Shown here in pieces: positions 11,060-22,705 of a stretch of DNA of 64,000 bases (positions within the stretch are counted from its first letter, which is position 1; every line of letters starts with the position of its first letter). The stretch is taken from positions 9,745-73,744 of the forward strand of contig JAJEKB010020262.1 in the NCBI GenBank assembly GCA_022393335.1. Direction: 5' to 3'. The translations under genes and the position numbers were made by a program. The DNA comes from Macrotrachela quadricornifera. Taxonomy: Eukaryota; Rotifera; Eurotatoria; Philodinida; Philodinidae. The notes beneath the pieces are model-generated. The model worked only from the letters and a program-made list of their open reading frames with translations. It had not been told where the DNA came from and did not search any database.

Positions 11060-12571
11060 TTCTCGTAGAGAAGAGTCTTATAAACATAAATTGTCTGATT
11101 GATTGCTTGCTTGATTGTATGTTCGCAGGGTCAAAAGAAAACATTGATTTAGGGTGATTTTTCATAAGGGTTGACCCAAAGGTAATCGAGGTCGGAGAAC
11201 TCGAATCTGATGTTAGTTCTTCAAAAATGAAGATTTATCAGCTATTTATTGATCACTTATGTTAATACTATTGGGGAAAGTTCACAAAATTCAATAAGAG
11301 AAGTGTAACTCAAGCTCGATGTTGACTTAGAAGCGCTCAATGGCTTTAAGTGCATGGATTTCAATGACTCAGAGATAACTAACACATCTATCCTAAGTAA
11401 TTTACTGACAGTAGGATTTTGTTTATTCTATAAAAACAGTTAAGGGACCAGTTTGCGAGCGTTACTTTTTCCAGACAAAATCCAAATGAATAGACTAACA
11501 TTTATATGTCATATTCTATTTAAAGCCAGTGATCCATCTGTCGGATAACAAGACAGAGCTTCTTCTCGGACTCTTACCATTTATACCAAACATACCTGTG
11601 AACTAGGACTCTCAGATGGTACACAATGTATTTTCGGAGAGCTCAAATACGATATATATATGGAAACCATTATATACGCTCGTGGAAATCAAGACATCAC
11701 AATTAGAAACAAATCTCGATGGTTTTCGTCCTAAACTAATTCCTGTTCCATTAATCAAAAAGCGATTTACGGTTCCCATTGAACAACTCTTTGGACATCT
11801 ATTCGAACGAATGCAAGATGGAAGAAAAATTCCACAAGTGATTCAAGTTACAAGAACACAACTGTCGATTGTACCTGCCTTCAAAATAACTGCGTATAAG
11901 GCACAAGGGCTCACTATGAATAAAATCATAGTCGAACTTCAAGTTCCAGATGGAACATTGCAAGTGGCATCAATTTATGTACCACTAAGTAGAGTCAAGA
12001 GAGCGGAAGACATAGTCATTCTTCGATCTTTCGACATGAAGTTTCTACAAGTTCGACCTACTTCCACTCAAGATGCCGAGCTAAAACGTCTAGATGAACT
12101 TGACAGAAAGACAAGGCGAGAATGTTCTTCTTTCACTTTTTGAGCGTGTATACATAGATACTTTGCTATGAGTATTGTGTTATAGAAAGTATATAAGATG
12201 TATCATAATATGAATTTCTCATAAAATAATTATTCATCTGCTTTATTTACATCTATGTTAATCATTGTAGTTGTAACTTTACTTTTGTCGGGTCAGATAT
12301 TTCCAATAATATCTTTTATCGCTTTCTTTTCTAATTGTTTTTCCTTTTTAATGTAACTACATGGGTCTTCCCATCTACAATGTTACTTATTTGAAATATC
12401 TAATCCTCTATTGAAAATTTTGTAAAAATACCTGCTGTTTTGCATCTAAGAGTATGTAATTTAAATTAGGAATTAACTTATATACACAAGACTGTACTAA
12501 AAAATCTATCATCTGAATCCAGTCCATCTACGGGAAAGAGCTGAGCGCGCCTGCAGACGAGCGTTACTTGT
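11060..12571 (+). mobile_element. Degraded rolling-circle (Helitron-type) element with helicase remnant
   Basis: A diverged 5' region at about 11060 shares 'GTTCGCAGGGTCAAAAGAAAACAT' sequence with copy E. The 3' end at 12571 reads GACGAGCGTTACTTGT, as in the other copies. A further 3'-like stretch sits at about 11455-11472 (GCGAGCGTTACTTTTT), so the block may be two copies. It carries the only coding remnant of the family, a helicase C-terminus that ends about 430 bp before the 3' end, as expected for a Helitron. Confidence 0.55.
11616..12143 (+). pseudogene. PIF1-like Helitron helicase, C-terminal fragment
   Basis: Helitrons encode a Rep endonuclease fused to a PIF1-family 5'-3' DNA helicase. 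This 175-codon frame ends with helicase motifs V/VI: FKITAYKAQGLTMNKIIVEL (the T-x-YKAQG-x-T block) and VPLSRVKRAEDIVILRSFD (the S-R-V block). A basic tail follows. Residues 1-20 look unrelated; the helicase-like part begins near ETNLDGFRPKLIPVPLIKKR. Walker A/B motifs and the Rep domain are absent, so it is a dead remnant. It gives independent support that the surrounding ACTTGT-ended repeats are rolling-circle elements. Confidence 0.8.
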
Positions 12572-12786
12572 TAATTATAAGAGAAGTTCAGGAGTTATAA
12601 ATTAATTGCTGAGAAACACTGAAATTAACAGAAAATGCGAGCCAGTTCTCGTGTTCATTCCATTAGAAGAGTAAAGATTTATTGTCTTCAACAAATATTA
12701 CTCCGACTAACACCTTTTTAATTTGACTAATTTTAATTAATGAGTAGCAATAATTAAGCAAATATATTGGAACTTTCTAAAAACAA

Positions 12787-12838
12787 GCAATCGTGACCGA
12801 TATCATCTTTGCTTAAGGGGCTCATCAGACACCTGCCT
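12787..12838 (-). ncRNA. Hammerhead ribozyme remnant
   Basis: Minus strand: CTGATGA is kept, followed by GCCCCTTAAGCAAAG (stem II/loop family sequence). GAAAC has decayed to GATATC and stem II no longer pairs. Inactive fossil of the family best seen at 57418. Confidence 0.5.
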
Positions 12839-12957
12839 GTTCATATTGAGCAGCCATACTTGACGCTATGTCTTCTTTATTTTTGATAGGAATAGATAAA
12901 ACAGTTTCGTTATTATTATTATTAGTATGGATTAATAAGAATTTCATTAGAGAGTTT

Positions 12958-13341
12958 GGGACCTCCATGGTTGAGTGGTGACGTTGTTCGACACGTATTC
13001 ACAAGGTACTGTGTTCAAACCTCGGTACTATCAGCTATGGAATGACCTTAGACAAGTCACTTACGGCTGTTTGTCTCGAACCACCCATTCGATAGTATGC
13101 TGATTACATTGTTGACATACAATATAGCTGTTGCTGTAGCTAGTATGTGATTAGTCAGTGTGTATGAGGAGCTCAAGCAATTGAGCGAGAAGGACTCTAC
13201 ATTGGGCTAGCCTTCTGTCTTGAGCTGCGGCTAGCAATAGCTGTAGGAAAAATATCGGACTATCGAAAATGTCCTCGGACATCACCCCACACTGAAAACG
13301 GTAGCCGAAAGGCAGGGATCTTCTTCTTCTTCTTCTTCTTC
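12958..13341 (+). mobile_element. tRNA-derived SINE with (TTC)n tail
   Basis: The head contains a Pol III A box (TGGTTGAGTGG, 12969-12979) and a B box (GTTCAAACC, about 13014-13022) at tRNA-like spacing. The tRNA-like part has lost its fold. About 25 bp later comes GACCTTAGACAAGTCACTTA, very close to the GACCTTGGGCAAGTCACTT string found in CORE/MIR-type tRNA SINEs of many animals. The element ends in seven TTC units (13321-13341). Target duplications were not found. Confidence 0.6.
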
Positions 13342-13544
13342 ACTATTTCTTCTTACATCATAACTGAAAGTACAAAGGTAATCACTTGATTTTTGAATCA
13401 CTTTATTGATTTCATAAAACAGTCGAACCTCAGCAAATATGACAAGTAAAAGTGTTTCGATTCTGATCAACGTTGATCTGCGATAGAATTTAGAAATGAA
13501 AGATAAGACAAAGACAATACCACACATTTGCCAAACGTACTGCT

Positions 13545-14285
13545 CTACTGTAGATCAAGAACAATCAATGTTATCTCTGCATCAAAGTGTTCAAATGGTC
13601 TTCGGCCATCACCCGACACAAACGTTAGTAAATAGACTGATGTAAACTCTTTTCCATTCAGTTTCTTCGTATAAATGTGGTATGTTGCTGGATCTGTTGG
13701 CTCAACAATTGCGCGTTTATATCCACGTTGGACACAAAGAGCGATCAGAACTTGGTGAAGTTTTGTACAAAGCCCTGTCAAACATAAGACACAGTTTTCA
13801 AGTGGTACGTTGGTTTCGAAACTTTGTGCATAAAATCATCATTTCTTCGAAGACTCACCTTTTCCACTCTCATCTTGACGAACACCTGCCAGCAATATAT
13901 GTATCAAATCATTTTCTTTTAGTTCACCATACTGGTTCATAAACCGTTGTTCCACTTCTCTGAATACTTCTTTGGATATATCTTCGGACGAATCCAATTC
14001 TTCAAACGTCTGTTCTTTCAGTTTTTTAGCATCGCTAGCCTGAACAAGACCGTGAATCTCTTTCGTCTGTTTGTGCACCGCTACGACAGAGAGCTGGTCG
14101 TTCATAATAACTTTTAAGAATGGGAGTGTAGCGCGATAGAATTCGTCGTAGGTAGTTTTCATGTAGACTTCGAGTTGGTTGTATTTGGTGAAGGCGTGAG
14201 CAAGAAGTCTAGTCGATTCTTCGAGATGCTTTTCCTGCAAGATTTCATACGTATAGGTCTCATCTTCTTCGATGACATGAGACAT
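13545..14285 (-). CDS. GNAT-like acetyltransferase, two exons
   Basis: Exon 1 is 14285-13859 and exon 2 is 13774-13545. The 84-nt intron (13858-13775) has a GTGAGT donor and a TTTGACAG acceptor, and the join reads through as GKGLCTKLHQVLI. The product is 218 residues from MSHVIEEDETYTYEILQ. The pattern fits a GCN5-related N-acetyltransferase fold: an N-terminal ESTRLLAHAFTKYNQLEVYM helix region, a central IHILLAGVRQDESGKG strand/loop where the acetyl-CoA loop is expected, and then the alpha helix LHQVLIALCVQRGYKRAIVEP. The substrate cannot be told. The start is the only ATG before the conserved N-terminus. Both exons look intact. The fold assignment is moderate; it is drawn from sequence pattern only. 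Confidence 0.7.
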
Positions 14286-14460
14286 GGCTGTAATAATCTT
14301 TAGAAAAGATGAAATAAATGGTAGAGAAGAGGAGAAAATGATGTTATTATTGTGTAAAACTCATTGTTCTTGCTTGTGAGTCAAGAAATAGCTATCAGAA
14401 AGAAAAAAAATTGTTATTGTGTAACACTTATCCTTACTGATGAGTCAAGAAATAAATAAT

Positions 14461-14497
14461 GTGACGTTTCGTCCTTACTAACGAGGGAACGCCACCA
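14461..14497 (-). ncRNA. Possible hammerhead ribozyme remnant at transposon edge
   Basis: The minus strand keeps GTAAGGACGAAACGTC (right arm of stem II, GAAAC, GTC). The CUGANGA arm is gone and the sequence merges with the end of the next transposon (AACGAGGGAA). Weak. Confidence 0.3.
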
Positions 14498-16440
14498 ACT
14501 GATTAAAAGCTTTAAGGCTCATATTCTGGCCATAAGTAGGACTTAGTGAGACTAGAGAAACCTTAAAAGGATTTCTGCCCTTGAGCCTTTTTGACTGAGA
14601 TACGAAGGTTTCAATTTAAGATTAGGTATGTATGCAGATCACATGTTGTGTCGGAATTGAAACACTAATGTATATCAAAACAAAAGGTTATTTTTCGAAA
14701 TACTCATACATAGAAGTAATGCCAATCTTTTCTATAAAACATTTTGGGATTTGTATAGATGTTGCTCAAGCCCTCATTTGAAAGATTAACAGATAGAAAA
14801 AAGAAAACATGCAATTAGATCCTTTGAACAACTGGAAAAGGAATTTTTAGTTTTTTATGCGTGATAAATTCAGTGAATGTGGTAACTAATGAAAAAATGA
14901 TCGAAGCACAAGTCTTTTCTACACCAACTGCACGTGATTAAAGGTGACTGAAGACATGATCGTTCGCTACAGCCGTCAGAACCAAAAGAAAAATAAACTT
15001 CCTTGACGTTTTGAAATGGACCAGAGTTCTGTTTGGTGTAACCGCTAGCGTACCATGCGAATTTTGTCATAGGAACAAATATAGAGCTGCTCATTTGGTT
15101 ATAGATTAGCGACTGCAGGCGTATAATATTGTTCCGTTCGCTCATATTGATGTTGAGTTCATCTAGCCGCACTCGATCATAGGCATTTCTAGCAATTGCC
15201 TTCCATTGCCTATTAAAATATACATCCACAGGTTGTATTAGTGCTGTGGTTTTTGGAGGAATTTCAAGACGTTCAACATTTTTTAAATTTTTATAAAGAC
15301 TTTCAGCTCCCTGTGTCGACTATGAATCAGAAAGCAACAGATATTTAGAATTTTTCGACAAAGATGGTAGGAGAACGTGATCTCTCCAATACTCTACTAA
15401 CGAAGCCGTTAATTTCCCAGAAGCACTACATTTACGGACAACGTTGTCTGGTTTGAACAGATGCGCCTTAATGTTATCAGTCATTCGTCCTTTCACTTCT
15501 TTCAGACAAACAAAAACTGGTCCAATTAAGTGTCCACCAAGGCTAATCGCTTGCTGAACAGTATACGAGAGTGTTGTCGCGTTGATCGAATGTACAGACG
15601 TGACAGTCGTTTTCTCGCCTTTATATGACAGTGCACGATTAGAATGCATTTCGAGTTCCAATCTCATCTGATCAATGTTTAGAACATTATCGTCATCATA
15701 TTTTCCAAAATACTTACGAACCTCTTCTACAAAACTGTCAGCCGATTGATTAATTGAATTTTGATCGTCAACTTGTCGTCTTGTGAAAATTTCGTGATTT
15801 TTCTTGAACATATGTTGTGTCGACGTTTGAAATTATCAATCCAACCATACGAAGCAGTGAACTCTTTCAAGGATTGTTCTTTCGCGACCAATAACACCCA
15901 ACGTTTCAAATCAACATCATGCACTGGTAACTGTTGTTCTCGCGCCTTTTCAAATTTATCAAAAACATATTCATCTATATTTTTGAATTTCTGTTTCTTC
16001 GTTCCATGCACTTCAAGATACCGACGAAAACGAGAGATATATTGTTGATACGGAACACGGCGAAGACGATGTTGAACATTTGACCAACTTCGTTTTCTTT
16101 TTCCTGTTTTTAAATCTTTTTCATCATAGCAATCAACTACTTTCTTCATATATTCAAGACTATAGTGATTTAGAAGATTCTCACCTTCGTGTTGATGATG
16201 ATTATTATCATACGTTTCATCGTCCTCATCATCATTGCTGTATTCGCTACTAAACTCCTCCACAGGTGTATCGAGTTCGAGAGTGACATCGTTTTCAATT
16301 GAATACGAGGAACAGTTGCTAATGGATTCAATGGTGTCAAGTAAATACTGTGCTAATTCTTCTTCTCAGGGTTTAATCGGTGAAGAAAATGTATTTGGGC
16401 TTGTCCACGTAACGCGACGCTTCAAACATTAAATATTTTT
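14477..16440 (-). mobile_element. CENP-B/pogo-like DNA transposon, decayed copy 1
   Basis: The left end (TAACGAGGGAACGCC.. then GACTTAGTGAGACTAGAGAA..) is a diverged version of the long inverted repeat of the related element at 19198-21652. The transposase sits on the minus strand. I found no matching right inverted repeat after 16440, so that end is lost or too diverged. Confidence 0.6.
14870..16368 (-). pseudogene. CENP-B/pogo-like DDE transposase with one frameshift and one stop
   Basis: The frame begins near 16368 (EEELAQYLLDTIES..). It has a basic region GKRKRSWSNVQHRLRRVPYQ and a CENP-B-type DNA-binding helix block (LKRWVLLVAKEQSLKEFTAS, YGWIDNFKRRHNI). It shifts frame near 15785 and continues with the DDE domain: first Asp in VLNIDQM, second in LLLSDS. 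That is followed by a TAG at about 15320 where the sister copy has Trp (SDCW), then STQGAESLYKNL and the third acidic residue in ALIQPVDVYFNRQWK. A Cys-rich tail follows (CSERSCLQ, CSWCRKDLCFDHFF). All three catalytic acids are kept, but the stop and frameshift break the protein. Confidence 0.8.
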
Positions 16441-17152
16441 TCCAAAACTCGAGGAAAATATATATGCCATGTTGTAGAGAATATTCGAAAGTGTTCGAAA
16501 ATATGTTTTATTATTCAAAAAACTAATTTTGTGAGTCATTTTAAATGTACACCCCGAACACTATTTGTAGTATTATCTATAACAATTTTTCTTGTACTAT
16601 TTCGAAATTAGTCATACATCGCAATATCTGGCTATGAACTCCGGCCATCAAATATTTTTTAATACTATCAATAACACTCTATCTTTTGGTGAAAGAATGA
16701 ACTTCCTCCCTCATACTCTTACTGAGATATTACTGAAGCAATACTTGATTAATCGTTCCGTAACAGCATTACGAAAAAGACTATATTTTAAAATTTTAAC
16801 AACCCCACTTCAAGAATATTAGTAAACAAACTAGTGAGTTATCACTAACTTTTCGCGGCGGTTCTAATGCACTAATTTGTTTCTCAAAAATATTTCATAT
16901 TAAGATAGATAAACGTAACGCTGTTACGAAAACTTGATTATTGGTACTGTGTGGAACTCATGTGGTTCAGCATGGATTTCAATAATGTAAGTGCCAGATA
17001 GCAACATTATGGAGTCGTAATATGATTTGCAGTTTTTGCTTTACTTATCTAGCGGCAAATCTCTCGAACAAACCTAGTTTTTATTTCTTTCTTTACATTC
17101 TGGTTATCATAAACGTTAACTATAGGAATACGTATATATACAAATCTGAATG
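16441..17152. other. No gene seen; contains two CGTAAC-n3-GTTACG palindromes
   Basis: AT-rich sequence. Palindromic sites lie at 16759-16773 (one mismatch) and 16914-16928 (reverse-complement orientation). The open frame at 16592-16822 has no recognisable protein. Confidence 0.4.
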
Positions 17153-18387
17153 AAAGGAGTTGGCGCCTATACTCCCCCATAAGTGTTGTTTTTTCGTTTA
17201 GACATTTTTTGATTGAGAGTTGTGTGATGATATTAGATCACTAAATGAGACGTTGAACTTTTTTTGATATTAGCAAAAAAAACAATACTTTATAGGGAGA
17301 GGAGCTATTTTCATAGAAACTACCAAAAAATAGGTAGTATTTTGAGATTTTGACTATCAGAAGTCGATTTTTTTGAAAAATAAACGTCATGTTCAGAATT
17401 AGCATGAAAAAACACTGCAGAAACTCCAGTTTTCATCATAAAGTTTTTCCATCAAAATTTTGACCCATAGGGGGTACAGGTTAAAGTTTTAGGAATAAAA
17501 GGCTGAGGAGGAGTAGGGGTCAAACTTTTGATGGAGAACTTTTACGATAAAAGCTAGAGTTTCTACTGTATTTTTTCATGCTGATTCCGAATATGACGTT
17601 TAATTTTCATAAAAGTCGACTTTTGTTAGTCAAAATCTCGAAATGCTACCTATTTTTTGGTAGTTTCATATTATGAAAATGGCTCCCCTCCCTACAAAGT
17701 ATTGTTTTTTTTTACTAATATCAAAAAATTTCAACATCTCATTTAGTAATATAATATCTTCACACGATCCTCGACCAAAAAATAACTAAATGAAAAAAAC
17801 AAAATTCGCCGCGGCAGGGTGGAAAGGGAGGGATAACTCATGGAAAAGGTGTCAACTCCTTTGGAAACTTGACTAATAGCTAATAGGTTCCCGTAGACGC
17901 CAACGTGATCTTTGGCGTTGAAAATGAATAGAAACATCTGTTAGAACATTATAACAATCGATTCGGATCGAGTTTACACCAACTAAAAAGAATATTATAA
18001 TTTATGAAAAAAAGCGTAACAGCGTTACGTTTGTTTTTTGATTTTTTCACGAGATTAAAGACCGTTGGAACAAAACTTTTTTCACCATTAGAAAGCTCGT
18101 TTAATGTTCTACAAAATATACTCTGTGGTGATCCCATTTGCGTAACAACTTTCGCAGGAAATTACGGATGAAGTGAGAACACTCTAAGTTTAGGGTCTCT
18201 TTTTGTAACAGCGTTACGCGATAGTAAATCCTTCCTAAAAGTTTGAGTTTTCAACCGAAACTTCTCATTTCTATACCATAAATAGAGGGTGATGAGATGC
18301 ATCGATTGGCGTTTGAACGAACCTTTTGGCTCTTAAAATGTTCGAGATAATTAGAGAAAGGTTTGTCAAAAACGTAACAGCGTTACG
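16759..18387. repeat. Five dispersed copies of palindrome CGTAACAGCGTTACG
   Basis: Sites are at 16759-16773 (CGTAACAGCATTACG), 16914-16928 (CGTAACGCTGTTACG, opposite orientation), 18015-18029 (exact), 18204-18218 (first base T) and 18373-18387 (exact). Each has two 6-bp arms (CGTAAC/GTTACG) around AGC or GCT. The flanks do not align well, so they are not simply copies of a longer repeat. Confidence 0.65.
17153..17862. mobile_element. Fold-back element (~230+ bp inverted arms)
   Basis: The left arm (17153 to about 17460) and right arm (about 17512 to 17862) are imperfect inverted repeats. Landmarks are AAAGGAGTTGGCGCC / its counterpart GGTGTCAACTCCTTT, and ACTAAATGAGACGTTGAA / TTTCAACATCTCATTTAGT. 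Around the centre a TTTTCATCATAAAGTTTTTCC block is mirrored. About 50 bp separates the arms. No ORF. Confidence 0.75.
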
Positions 18388-19197
18388 TTTGGACAAGCCG
18401 CAGTACAAACATTCAGTCAAAAGATACTTGTCAAAAATAGATTAGATGCTGATGAATCTACTCATCCATGAGGTGACGAACGGATTCGGTGGGAAAAGCG
18501 TCACTGAGTTCGTCTGTCATGATCTATGTGAGGAATGCAAGATAGGACAGTAAGAAATTCAAATTCTTACCCTAAGAAGCCTCAATCCCCTTGTTTTGTC
18601 CTATTTAATAAAAAGTTTGATCAGTGACCCAGACCCTTTTTAGGTCACACGTCACGTAAGAAGAATTCTCAGCAGCCATTGCCTATGAACGATAAGTATT
18701 TTATTTGACTCAATTACGCCGAACGAATGGACTCAATTGAAAAAAATAGATCTCTTTATGAAATGCTGAGTATTGAAGAAAAAAGCGATTATCTCCTCAA
18801 TTATTTGTATTCAAAGGCGGCAAATACCTGACATCATAACATTATCAAAATAGCACTAAATCACAGAGTAGAAGTTCGTAGACAGTGTACGCCATCGATT
18901 ACACCTTCGATTGCAAGAAAAGAATTAAACATTTAAGTATTTTCTAATTTGACCATGAGTGAATTTCGATAGATTTGTGTTTTTCTGTGCGACTACGAAC
19001 TGTCATAATTGGTAGAGGCAGTTCTATGGTGTATTTGGTCCAAACTCTTTGTTTAGGAGTACTCTACTACGCAGCTGGGTGTTGTCCGTCCTTCCTCACA
19101 AATCTCTACTTGCATAAAGATTCTAATCAAATCTTTTTGTTCTCTTCGATTATTGTTTGTTGTACGCAAATGAAGAAGTACACTTTAATCGAACTAC
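18388..19197. other. No gene seen
   Basis: AT-rich, with no recognisable coding, RNA or repeat feature beyond the palindrome that ends at 18387. Confidence 0.4.
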
Positions 19198-21652
19198 TGA
19201 CGAGGAAACTTCCCCACGTGTTCAAGCCCTTTAGGTCTCATCTCTTTGCAATAGGTAGACCTCAATGAGATATGAAAAACCTCAAAAGGATTCGAGCACC
19301 CGCGCCTTTACTTCCGAGATATCGAATTTTTAAGATTCATACGAAAAGAGACTGAAATGAATAATGATCATTTTTGGAGAATACTTGAGTATTGAACCAG
19401 AGATTTTTAAAGCTTCATTCACTGCTCGTGTAACCTGTTCTGAATCAAGAGTTAGATCATATCTTATCAGTAATTCTTCTATTGCGTGCTAATCAGCCTA
19501 TAGAACATCTAGAACTCTTCATTCTATATTTGATATCGTCATACACTCGAGAAAGTCCTCACAACAGTGAGTCAATGAAAATGATAGTTTGAGAAAAAGT
19601 GACTGAAACATAGTGGTTTGTTACACTAGCTGCAGCAGATAAAAGACGCCGCATCGCATGAAGATGCCGCACATATTGTTGTATCGAACGAAAAACGTCG
19701 GCAGAGAATTGGCTATGAGCGAGAGACATTAGGCGAATGATGTTATTCCGTTCACCAATATTGATGTCAAGTTCGTCGAGCAGCACACAATCGTACAATC
19801 GGCGAGGTATTACTTCGATCTGCCTGTTGATAAAAACATCTAATGGCTGAATTTGATCTGTCGTTTTCTTCGGTATTTCAAGTCTTGTACACTTGGAAAT
19901 ATGATCGTATAAGCCCCTTCCCTATGTCTGTCCTCTCCAGCAGTCCGAGATAAGTAGAAACTTCTTGCGTTGATCAAGTGATGGGAGGAGAACATAATCA
20001 CGCTAACACTCGACCAAAGATGTTGTGAGCTTTCCAGAACTGCTGCAAGTTACTACCACATTCGAGGCATTGAAAAGATGCGAACGAATGTTCTCGCTCA
20101 TGCGCCCTTTGGGCTCTTTCAAGCAGAAATAGATTGGCGAGAGAAGATGACCATCTAGTGTAATTGTTGGTTGCACTGTATAACTGTGGGCGGTGGCATT
20201 TATAGAGCGAACAGATCCAATTGTAATCTTTTCCCGTTTGTGGCTGAACGTGCGAGTAGAGTGTAGTTCTAGTTGGATTCCACTTTGACCTGTGTTGATA
20301 ACTTCGCTGGCTCTATATTGAGACAAACACTTACGAACATCAGCTATAAACTGATCGGCCGAAGTTTTCACCGTCTACTGATTTTCCGATTGGCGTTTCG
20401 TCACAATCTATAAAGAGCAAATACAGCAAGTCTGATCTCAATTAGTCTTGAGGAAACTAAGAATCGCGAGAACTTGAAAGTCTAGAACTCGTAAAGGGCT
20501 TTTCTCATTTTTTTCTGATTCTTGAAGACGGAGATTCTTCTCACACATCCGCCCTCAAGTGATCACAAATCTGTTACCTTCGTTATCTTGCGTGAAATGA
20601 TATTGTGTTTGTGTTTAAAGGAATACAATCAATGATTTGAAGCGGCAGAATGATGTAAAGACTCATCCATAGCCTTTTTAAAACCCCATCGACGTATATC
20701 AATATCGTGCATCGGTAGAGCTTTTTCTCGAGCCCGTTCGAACTAATCAAATACATAGTCATTGATTTTGTCGAGCTTCTGTTTCTTTGTCCCATGCTTC
20801 TCTAGATAATGGCGGAAGCGACTGATAAGTTTGATGCGGGATACGTCGGAAATTGCTTTTTACTGTCTCCCATCGTCTCTTTCTTTTTCCACTTTGTGGA
20901 CTAATCTCGTCATAGAAATTGACTGCCTTAGTCATGTAAACGAATAAAAATTGTCTGCATAACGCCATCTCTTCATCATTCCAATTGAGATCCCATGTTT
21001 CTTCAGCTGTATCTTCATAGCATTTACTGGATCAATCATTTTAAAAAAGACGTGAGGAAAACTGATATTGGTTGCTTGTTAGTACTTCAATTGTTTATCG
21101 TATGTAATCGAATGAAGAAAAAAACTACCTCGCGCTACAAATCCGACGTAAAAGAGAGAATAAGAAAAGTAAACAACTAGAGAAACGTAAAAAAACACGA
21201 GCATGCCATATTTATCAATCAGACGTGTTAGTATGCTGGCGAAGAAAACCAAAAAAATAATCGAAATTGTATCATTCGCTTCCCTCAATCATATTTTTTC
21301 GAGTGTATGACGATATCAAATACAGAATGAAGGGTTCTAGATGTTCTGTAGGCTGATTAGCAGCCAATAGAAGAATTACTGATAAGATATGATCTGACTC
21401 TTGATTCAGAACAGGTTACACGAGCAGTGAATGAAGCTTTAAAAATCTCTGGTTCAATACTCAAGTATTCTCCAAAAATGATCATTATTCATTTCAGTCT
21501 CTTTTCGTATGAATCTTAAAAATTCGATATCTCGGAAGTAAAGGCGCGAGCGCTCGAATTCTTTTGAATTTTTTCGTACCTCATTGAGGTCTATCTGTTG
21601 CGAAGAGATGAAACCTAAAGGGCTTGAACACCTGTGGAAGTTCCCTCGTTAG
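19198..21652 (-). mobile_element. CENP-B/pogo-like transposon copy 2 with ~355-bp terminal inverted repeats
   Basis: The left repeat (19198 to about 19553, beginning TGACGAGGAAACTTCC) and right repeat (about 21298 to 21652, ending GGAAGTTCCCTCGTTAG) match in reverse complement over about 355 bp with scattered mismatches. The central part, for example AAAATGATCATTATTCATTT, is nearly identical. The interior holds a badly decayed transposase on the minus strand. Target duplication not determined. Confidence 0.85.
19559..21010 (-). pseudogene. CENP-B/pogo-like transposase, heavily decayed
   Basis: Fragments in several frames align with the transposase at 14870-16368. They are DTAEETWDLNWNDEEMALCR, then TKAVNFYDEISPQSGKRKRR, then a DDE piece SADQFIADVRKCLSQY..SVRSINATAHSYTV..GRMSENIRSHLF, then SDCWRGQ, then IQPLDVFINRQ and LLDELDINIGERNNIIRLMS. 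The first catalytic Asp (NID in copy 1) reads NTG here. Several stops and shifts are present. Useful mainly as a comparison: it shows that the TAG in copy 1 replaces a Trp. Confidence 0.75.
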
Positions 21653-22539
21653 AATGGTCTCTTTGGGCTGAAATTTTCAGGGATGAGTGATCCTGGAGAG
21701 ACACGCGTCTGGCAAAAATTTCAGCTCCATTGGCCACACTTGACCGGATTTTCAGCTAATTTATAGGTCATTTTTGGCCTTCAGCAGAATGGATATAACT
21801 CGATTGTAACACGAGCTATAGAGTTCGGGCTGGTTTAAGATTAAAGCCAATGTCAGTACACAACTTTTATCTGAACAGAATTTTTAAAATCTGTATTGTT
21901 CATTTTTTATGAATATTTTAGTAGAAACGTCTTAAAATCAGTATGAAAAAAGGTGATCTAGCGACAATAAGTTCCACTTTTCTCAGACCAGAAATCAATT
22001 ATAAAAACTCCGTTCAGACAAAAATTTGCCCTGATTGAGACCTTCAAGTCAAAAAAAAAATATTTTGTATATCTTGAACTGGGTGAAAGTTATTTCAATT
22101 TTTCTGACTGGAAACCATATTCCGAGAAAGACACTAAAGAAGTTTTAGAAATGGTTTTTTATTCAAAAACTTTTTAAAAAATCTTCTTGAAATGACATAT
22201 TTTCCGTCTATTTTAGCGGGCTTTTTTTGCAACGCATAATTTATGACATAGACTAGCACCATGTATCATACTGAAATACGTTTCTCTCGGTCATATGAAG
22301 TGAGAAATTACGAACATTTTTCGTAAAACATAATAGTAGGGACGGCAAGTTTATTATTGATTGGTCTGTCAACATCTGGTCGTTTTACAAAAAGCTACCT
22401 ATATTCTGAAAGCGGAAACTTCAGCGCATCTTCCTATATAAAAAAACTCAATTTCGATTTTTTTCGGAAAAATGGGTTTTCTATGGGGGGTCGTAAGGAG
22501 ATGAGATGAGACAATGTACACCCACACGCACGCGGTCCA
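21653..22539. other. No gene seen
   Basis: AT-rich with several long T and A runs. No recognisable protein on either strand and no clear repeat. Confidence 0.4.
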
Positions 22540-22705
22540 CCAGTCCGGCCTGGTTCGGTATGATTTTCAAACCGGCTAGTTTTCACCGGTTTTTGCCAGT
22601 TTATATGAACCACAAAAACTGGATGATTTGCCGGTTTTTCATCGATTTATAAGAAAGAAAAAAAACGGTCGATTACCGACCGGTCCGGTCCGGTCCGGTT
22701 TCAAT
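22540..22705. repeat. ACCGGT-rich repeat
   Basis: Repeated CCGGTTT and ACCGGT blocks end in CCGGTCCGGTCCGGTCCGGT (22683-22702). It is low-complexity sequence made of Kimura-like short units, about 500 bp upstream of the fatty acid hydroxylase-like gene. Function unknown. Confidence 0.55.

Noticed and set aside
12958..13030. Possible functional tRNA gene
   Set aside because: A and B boxes are present, but the cloverleaf cannot be folded, and a SINE body and (TTC)n tail follow.
13282..13527. Minus-strand 81-residue frame with a Glu run
   Set aside because: The Glu run is the SINE's (TTC)n tail read antisense.
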